Source: Paramecium octaurelia (lineage: Eukaryota; Ciliophora; Oligohymenophorea; Peniculida; Parameciidae). Taken from it: a stretch of 40,740 bases of DNA. The DNA lies in assembly GCA_905182995.1 (NCBI GenBank), contig CAJJDP010000041.1, positions 527,951 through 568,690 of the forward strand, read 5' to 3'. The first letter of the stretch is position 1. Every line of letters begins with the position of its first letter. The notes under the pieces are model-generated. The model worked only from the letters and a program-made list of their open reading frames with translations. It was not told the DNA's origin and made no database searches. This document shows, piece after piece, positions 34,801 to 40,740 of the stretch. A program made the translations under genes and the position numbers.

Positions 34801-36230
34801 AGAAAAAGGGTGTATATTCAACTGCGGCAGTTCCATTATGAGATCCAATAGCTTCGTTATATAACTGCCATCCTAGCATGTGTAAGAATTAGATTTACAT
34901 AATTTGTTTAATTTTAATATAGAGATTGTATCAAAACAATGAATACTGTTTTTGCCTTGAAAATATGTGCTTGTTCGAGGAAGTTATAAGTTTTATTAAT
35001 CAAGAACAGCTAGAGAACTTTTTGTAATCAATTGGATAACTAATATCTAAAATAAATGGCAAGGATTATTTTGATTGTCCAAACTTAAATGGCAAGTTAT
35101 GTTAAATTTTTCTTAGACTTTATTGGCTTGCAGAATGCCACTTAAGAGTTCATACTTTTGCACCATTTACTTTTAATTTTTCTTATAAGTTTACATAATA
35201 CTTAAACAGATTTATAGGGTGGTACTGTAAATGCTTGATCCACATATCTATATCACTTGCAATTTTAACCAAAGACAAAAAGATCAATACTTGTGGACTT
35301 ATGGGATAATTCGTATCCTCTATACAATTAGCATTTCCAAATTTGTAATATTAAACACTGAAGGAGTATAGGATACTACTACTATAGTTTAAAACTAAAA
35401 TACTTTTGTTACTTACAGCATATAACTAGATTTATTGGGGTTATAAAATGTTCAAAGAAAAATTTTTTGGGCACTCTCTACCGAGATAGCAAAGCAATCA
35501 CTATAACAGGCACTTATGATAATCATCTTAAGATAATCAGGCAGAGATCCGATAGCTATTATTATCAGAACAAATGAGAGAGCAGACGTGAAAGTGATTT
35601 AGAAACACCAATATTAAACAATATTACACATGAATTAAAGATGAATTTATTTTGTACGTGCAATTTTAGTATCACTAATGATACATATATTGTCACATAC
35701 ACTCTTGCCAAAATTCATCATTTAAGCATATATGGGATACAATGCTATAACAGAATTCCTAATGAGATTTTTGATGTTATAACGAAACTCTATTCAACCA
35801 CTAGTAATTGGCTATGCTTAAGATTAATTGTTAATAGGCAGTTTTCTTTGATAATTATAAATACAATTGTTGTTAACAATAGTATTCATATTCACAACAT
35901 TTTATTGAAGAAACAGGGTGATTATGGACAAGTGTTAATTCAAAAAGGAAACAAACGTATATATTTGAAAGCAATTTCCCCATATAATTTACATCCTTAA
36001 TTGAAAGCTTGCACTATAAGAATGAAAGTTGATAAGCTATCTAATAATAAACAGCTTAATTTATATCAATACATAAGAATATGTATACTATTGGTATGTT
36101 AGGCTTTACTGTAAAAGTTTATAAATGAAGTTGATATATAGGAACTTGGAATACAAGAGAAATACAAACTTTTCTAACTAGAGCAAATGGAAATGTCCTT
36201 CTATATTATAAAATTCTTATAATGGATCTG
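31880..36230 (+). other. coding-like region, unresolved, possibly one large plus-strand gene
   Basis: Plus-strand stretches read as protein but change frame or meet TGAs. Examples are NLQNQIKGSCTWQIVEQNTF and FTGGQGVHGRIFFYQKECFF (about 32950-33065), KVEDTVSQLKTKPIIIPKM near 33250, and QNTFVTYSIQLDLLGLQNVQ near 35400. At 35641-36000 there are 119 codons without TAA, TAG or TGA (MNLFCTCNFSITNDTYIVTY), and the frame continues to a TGA at about 36230. I cannot link these into one model and recognise no domain. Between 33450 and 35300 I see only short open pieces. Confidence 0.3.
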
Positions 36231-39200
36231 ACAAGTCAAGCGATTTCTATTCTTGAAATCCTAATTTGGTTACATTACAATTTTTGATGAAAACTTTAAT
36301 GCTGCTATATTTAAAGAGTGATTAAAACAAGAATTGGAAATGCAACCATTTGTCTGTAATTACTTGATGGCTCTGTTGTAGGAGTTTGCTAATAAACTTG
36401 TAAAATATTTTGTTGGTTATGAGGAATGATGTCTTTTTGCAGAATAGATTTATTTGAGCATCAACTTCAGCTTGAAATGAAATACATGTTATTTTTCCAA
36501 ATATTTTAGCGGCTCTCTTTATTTCTACTTTATCATCTCTAAATGCTTCTAATTTTCAATTACTTTGTAAACCAGCAGTTTGACTAATAGCAGTGAATAA
36601 TTGAAACCTTGTATATTTGACAACAAAATTAGTTACAATTTTGGTTGTTACTATTTTGAATAATGAATTATACTAATCCTAGTTCCCTTGCATTGCTTTC
36701 ATGTAGCCATAAATATGGCACTGCAACTTGTTTTAATATTGCATGGTATTTCCAGAAACATCTTTATTCTGCATATTACTGCTAACACTTGCACAATGCA
36801 GACAATTATTTGTTCTTATTTTAGATCCAAACCTTACTATATCTAAGAGTAGATTTCTTCAAGCCTGTGAGGAACACATTGCATATCAGTCAAACGCTTA
36901 AAAATAAGTGATCATTTTTTGAACATTATCTATTGATATATCCTGTTAGTTATGAACTTAATCTTGATAGATTAAAGCTTGTACATTAATTTATATTTTG
37001 CACTAACTTCTTCGTTTTACGAATAATCTTCAAGATATTCTTATGCTCTACATATTTCTATTAGACTCCAGGATCATTTTTACTTCTTCATGCAGGGTTA
37101 TATTATTCGTTCACTCGTACAGTGTTGAGCACTTGCAAGTGATGCTAAACGTTCAGCCCTTTCTTGTCATATTACTATATGACACACATCACCTTGTCTA
37201 CAGATGGATAAGATGTAGGTTAGATAAAAACTTTATAGCTGAGGTAGGTAAGTTGTGGAAGCTCTATCTAATATTTTGAGAGTCACCTTCGATGCTTTTA
37301 CTTTTATTTTCTCAAATAACCCAACTCAATATCTTTCTTTTTAAGAGATGAAAATTGATGTAATATTTAAACAGATGGATTTATAAATAATCTACTTTAA
37401 AGATGCAATACTTTTAATGTTCACAAGCAAAGCTTAAAGCACAAATTGGATTTATGAGAGAATAAAAACGTATAAGTCAATTGAATAATTTTGATTTTTT
37501 AAAGGGATGCAACAGTTAATAAAATATGTAACCTTATTAATCAGTCTCAGGTTTTTGTAATTCCTAACAATTAGTGTTCAGCATGTTTTTGTTTTACTAT
37601 TTTGAAAAGTAATACTTGCTAAATACTATTTGCAACCGAAATTCTCCTTGCTAAGAGTGTGTAAAGATACAGCTTGTTCATTATATAACACTTGCGCTAT
37701 TTATTAAATGTAGAAAGAATATAATATCACTTGAAATTAACCTTTCATTATGCTTTTCTGATGATCGATACATAGTTAGTTACAAAACTACCTTTATATC
37801 CTTCGTGTTTCAAATAAATTTAAAAGCAAAAATAAATAGGCCTAGTTTTTCGTTTGTACGTCACCAGGATTAACTTCCTTCTCTTGTCCATTGACTTAAG
37901 ACTAATACCCATTAAATCAATCAAATGTTAATTCCCATCTTTAAAACAATGCTCTTGACTTAACAAAAAAGGATTATAAAATTGCTTACCACTCATATCA
38001 ACTATATTAAATTCTCTAAGTTAAACTTATGCTTGCTCCAATTCTTTTTAAAACTCATAAATCTATTTTAGTATTTCATTAAGTAATAGGCAAGAAATAT
38101 GTGTCTTTCTAATGCTTACTTGCTATATCATCACCTTAGTTTCAATGCATTATTTCATTAAGCATTTTTCTCCTTCTGCTATAAAATGAAATTTTGCCTT
38201 ATTTCAACCCTTAGTTTTGTACTTGTTTGAACAATCTCATCTACTATTTTTTCAATACTTATAAAGGTTGTTTAATTCTTGTATAAAAAATTATTTTTGA
38301 AAATGTCCGTTGGATACATTTGCTAAGACAATTTGTAATTAGCTATTGCTTAATAATTAAACTAGAGCAAATGGGTGCTTTGTCTTTCATATATAATTTT
38401 TCTTATTTGCATGTTGTTTCCAGGTAAATTTTTGTGTAGCCTTGTAGCAATTTGTATGAGCTAATTAGAACAAATATTCAGCAATTATTGTAATTTATAT
38501 TAGGAAAAAGAGCCCTGAACTAGTCTCTCAGTTTTTTACTCTGACTTTCTGACTTATTTATTAGTGGGCGTTGTCATAACACATTAAAAAATCACGCTGC
38601 TTTTGCTTTAGGATTTGTGTTGTAAGAAAAGCTATTAATTAGATTAGAAGCTAAAACAATGATTCAGAGTAGATCACCCATGCTTAAATAACTGTGTAAT
38701 GAATATGGCCACTTGCAAAAACTACCTACTCTGTAAATCTAAAATATGAAAGGCATTTAGAGGCAGTTCAGCATGGTTTGTATTAAATTTGAAGTATTAA
38801 TAACGTGCATTTCCTCAAAATTCTCTCCTAATCATACACTCATTAAGAAGCTTATATCAAAAATAAAGAAATTCTCTATTAGAAGTGTTGAACGTTATAA
38901 ATTATCACAATTAACCCTTGCCCTAGTTTATATGTATCTGACTTCAACACAATTTGATGCATTGGATCATCAGAAAATTGTATTGATAAAATTCTAGAAT
39001 ATAGAACTTATTATTCTATTGTAACAACATTGTAATAAGTGAGATCCTCGAATCACTTGAACCACTTTAGCTCATAAAGTCATCTACAATTTTAGCAGGA
39101 CAAAACTTAGCCTGCATGCATCCTTTATTTCAGCTGCTGACAAAATGGTCTAATTTCAAAGTTGAAACCCACTTGACCTACCCAGCTTTATCTTATTAAC

Positions 39201-39804
39201 TTTTAATACTTCATTAGAAATTTGTTTGGTTTATGAAACTTTAACTCATCCTTTTTGTTATTTAAAATATTTGCTGCCAGTATTCGTTTCATAAATAATA
39301 GAGGGGAATTGTTATTAATTGCTTCATTTTAAGTATGAACTTGTGTAGAGTATACTTTTTTTAAGGCACTTATCTGAAACTAAGTTCATTCACTAAAAGA
39401 ACAGTTGAAAATTTTATGTTGAAATGTTTATTGTTGTCAAAGTCCTGTTGCTGATATCAAACTACCTCCTTTTGCAAATTTTGTATTGATTGTAATAGCG
39501 ATTAAGTGCTGTAAACTACTCATAAATATAGTGGTGATGCTTAGTCAAAGTTTAGAATATTTTTAGGATAAAGTTTAATTCTTTTTTATATATGAAATGC
39601 TATCTTTATTATTAATTGTATCTTTTCTTTTTTATAAACTAAAAATCTAAATTTTACTTAACCATTAATTATCATTTTTAAGACTCAATATGTTTACTCT
39701 ATTTAGATTATAAAGTTAATAATTTATAACAAGAGTTTCTGACATCTCATTATTTACCAAATATTTAAATAGCATTTACTTAAATTGTTTAAAAACTTGC
39801 TTGA
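36231..39804 (-). other. coding-like region, probably minus strand, with repeated in-frame TGAs
   Basis: From about 37320 down to 36430 one minus-strand frame reads continuously as protein apart from about eight TGAs. It includes VCFSYSNM-like and KCSTLYE segments near 37130-37200 and TNNCLHCASVSSNMQNKDV near 36800. KLEAFRDDKVEIKRAAKIFG follows near 36560, then AEVDAQINLFCKKTSFLIT near 36470. TGA at that density is also what chance would give, so this may be a pseudogene or a misread frame. From 37320 to 39800 I see scattered open frames on both strands and no recognisable domain. Confidence 0.2.
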
Positions 39805-40164
39805 AATGGTTCTATTGAAAAACATGTACTTATCAATCTTAAAAAATTTGAAGATCAAGAAGAAACAAAAGAAACATATTATCCAAAAAAGTTAAAAGAA
39901 AATGATTAAAATTATAATTGTATGAATATTCAAATTCACTTTTGCTTTTGTTTTAAGTCTTCTAAAAAGCAACTTCCTATTGATTTAAACAAAGGTTTTA
40001 AATCTATCCCTTAATAATTCATAAATTGTCCTTATAAGATAAGTGTTCCTGATGCTTCTAACCAAGGATTCTAGCATATTCTAAGTATTGTACGATCAGG
40101 ATTAACTAAATAATAATTAATAATAAATACCATTTGGCAATAAGGAGCAATTCTGAAGTGGTGA
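39805..40164 (+). CDS. 3' end of an uncharacterised gene
   Basis: Plus-strand frame open from 39805 (after a TGA at 39802-39804) to the TGA at 40162-40164, about 119 codons with normal TAA/TAG use. It reads INLKKFEDQEETKETYYPKK, NIQIHFCFCFKSSKKQLPID and FQHILSIVRSGLTKQQLIIN. The first in-frame ATG is at 39922, so the true start is probably in an upstream exon joined by an intron I did not place. It is convergent with the WD40 gene at the window end. Family unknown. Confidence 0.45.
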
Positions 40165-40181
40165 TTGAAGTATTTCCTTTT

Positions 40182-40217
40182 CTGAATATTCAAGTTTAGG
40201 AACACTTGAATATTCAG
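40182..40217. repeat. perfect inverted repeat, 14-bp stem, 8-nt loop
   Basis: CTGAATATTCAAGT at 40182-40195 is matched exactly by its reverse complement at 40204-40217, with an 8-nt loop between. It sits in the gap between two convergent stops (40164 and 40296), so transcripts of either gene that extend this far could fold a hairpin. Confidence 0.85.
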
Positions 40218-40295
40218 TGGCGTGGATTCTTGTAAGAAAGAATGACAAATTAAAATAAATTTATGTATTAAATGATTATAAATATTAATCAATTT

Positions 40296-40740
40296 TCATC
40301 GTTTTTATAATCCAATTTGGTTCTCTAAAATGAAGCTTCCTCTTTGTTTAAATAATGTCCTCAAGTCTATGCCAGACTGATTAATAAATTCTCCTTTCAA
40401 AATTAACGCTCCTTAAGATCGAAATTCAAGCTAAGTTGATATGACAAGGTAATTTACAGGAGAATTTACTATATAAAGAAGAAAATAAATACCACTTTCT
40501 TGAAATACGTTGTTGTTAAAGTTATGAGATGAAAATTAAGCTACAATATCTTGATAACAATTATCTGAAGATAAGATTTATTATCCTGTCTTAACATCCC
40601 ATAAACGGATAGACTTGTAATCGCTGCCAGATGCTAATGTAGTACCATCAGGAGAGTAACAAATTGAATAAACTGTTCCAGAATGACCATCTAATTTGGC
40701 TTTTTATTATCCTGTCTTAACATCCCATAAACGGATAGAG
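40296..40740 (-). CDS. C-terminal part of a WD40-repeat protein, cut by the window end
   Basis: Ends at the TGA at 40298-40296 and runs off the window at 40740. It contains one whole canonical WD40 blade (AKLDGHSGTVYSICYSPDGT, then LASGSDYKSIRLWDVKTG) and the end of a preceding blade with the identical SIRLWDVKTG. The repeat period is 126 nt. A 24-nt intron at 40469-40492 joins the last blade region to a C-terminal domain reading QGALILKGEFINQSGIDLRT and LFKQRGSFILENQIG. I recall this tail from large Paramecium WD40 proteins. The near-perfect blade repeats suggest recent expansion or gene conversion. The rest of the gene lies beyond the window. Confidence 0.85.

Noticed and set aside
1..40740. 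CRISPR array, rRNA genes, tRNA genes, bacterial promoters or operons
   Set aside because: The window is eukaryotic nuclear DNA by its code and introns. I saw no spaced short repeats, no rRNA-like conserved blocks and no convincing tRNA cloverleaf.
1..40740. Mitochondrial origin (TGA as Trp)
   Set aside because: In mitochondrial codes with TGA=Trp, TAA/TAG are stops, but here they are sense throughout genes that also contain short spliceosomal-type introns.

Overview
The window reads as ciliate nuclear DNA, most likely Paramecium or a close relative. It is very AT-rich. In every gene I could close, TAA and TAG lie inside the frame as glutamine and only TGA ends it. Introns are tiny (about 20-40 nt, GT...AG). 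The gene families (TPR and WD40 proteins with a short Cys/His-rich N-terminus, TLDc proteins, H-type lectins, large cysteine-repeat membrane proteins) are ones greatly expanded in Paramecium. Because TAA/TAG are sense, standard-code ORF calls chop up or miss nearly all of these genes. All models below come from hand translation; I used no database.

The window is a scaffold of four contigs joined by single 'n' characters at 3804, 14083 and 18979. At each join the sequence left of the n is repeated base for base to its right (1381, 1363 and 1449 bp). These are almost certainly unmerged contig overlaps, not biological duplications, so about 4.2 kb is counted twice. A lone 'n' is what some scaffolders write for a negative gap.

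Layout. 282-1542 (+): broken TLDc gene. 2082-3576 (-): TPR gene with seven introns, partly copied at 3805-4958. 5584-6603 (+): intact WD40 gene. 6986-8087 (-): TPR gene with introns phased to its repeats. 8207-10497 (-): coiled-coil, Cys/His and WD40 protein, a paralogue of the 5584 gene. 10808-11350 (+): discoidin-like protein, then an uncharacterised ORF at 11356-11955 (+). 12382-13728 (-): secreted H-type lectin protein, with its 5' part copied at 14084-15092. 15.1-21.7 kb: ambiguous, mostly broken coding-like sequence. 21773-25473 (+): cysteine-repeat multi-pass membrane protein with four introns, 1198 aa. 25.5-27.6 kb: fragments. 27616-29787 (-): TPR gene. 29.8-36.2 kb: uncharacterised coding-like sequence, with one solid 253-aa ORF at 31118-31879. 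36.2-39.8 kb: unresolved. 39805-40164 (+): end of an unknown gene, then a perfect 14-bp hairpin. 40296 to the window end (-): C-terminal part of a WD40 protein.

These genes do not form a pathway. The TPR and WD40 proteins are probable cytoplasmic scaffold or signalling proteins. The lectin and the cysteine-repeat protein are probable cell-surface or secreted proteins. The best-supported models (WD40 at 5584, WD40 at 8207, lectin, cysteine-repeat protein) have spliced lengths divisible by three and no internal TGA. Several other stretches contain in-frame TGAs or frame jumps and are either decaying paralogues or stretches I could not parse.
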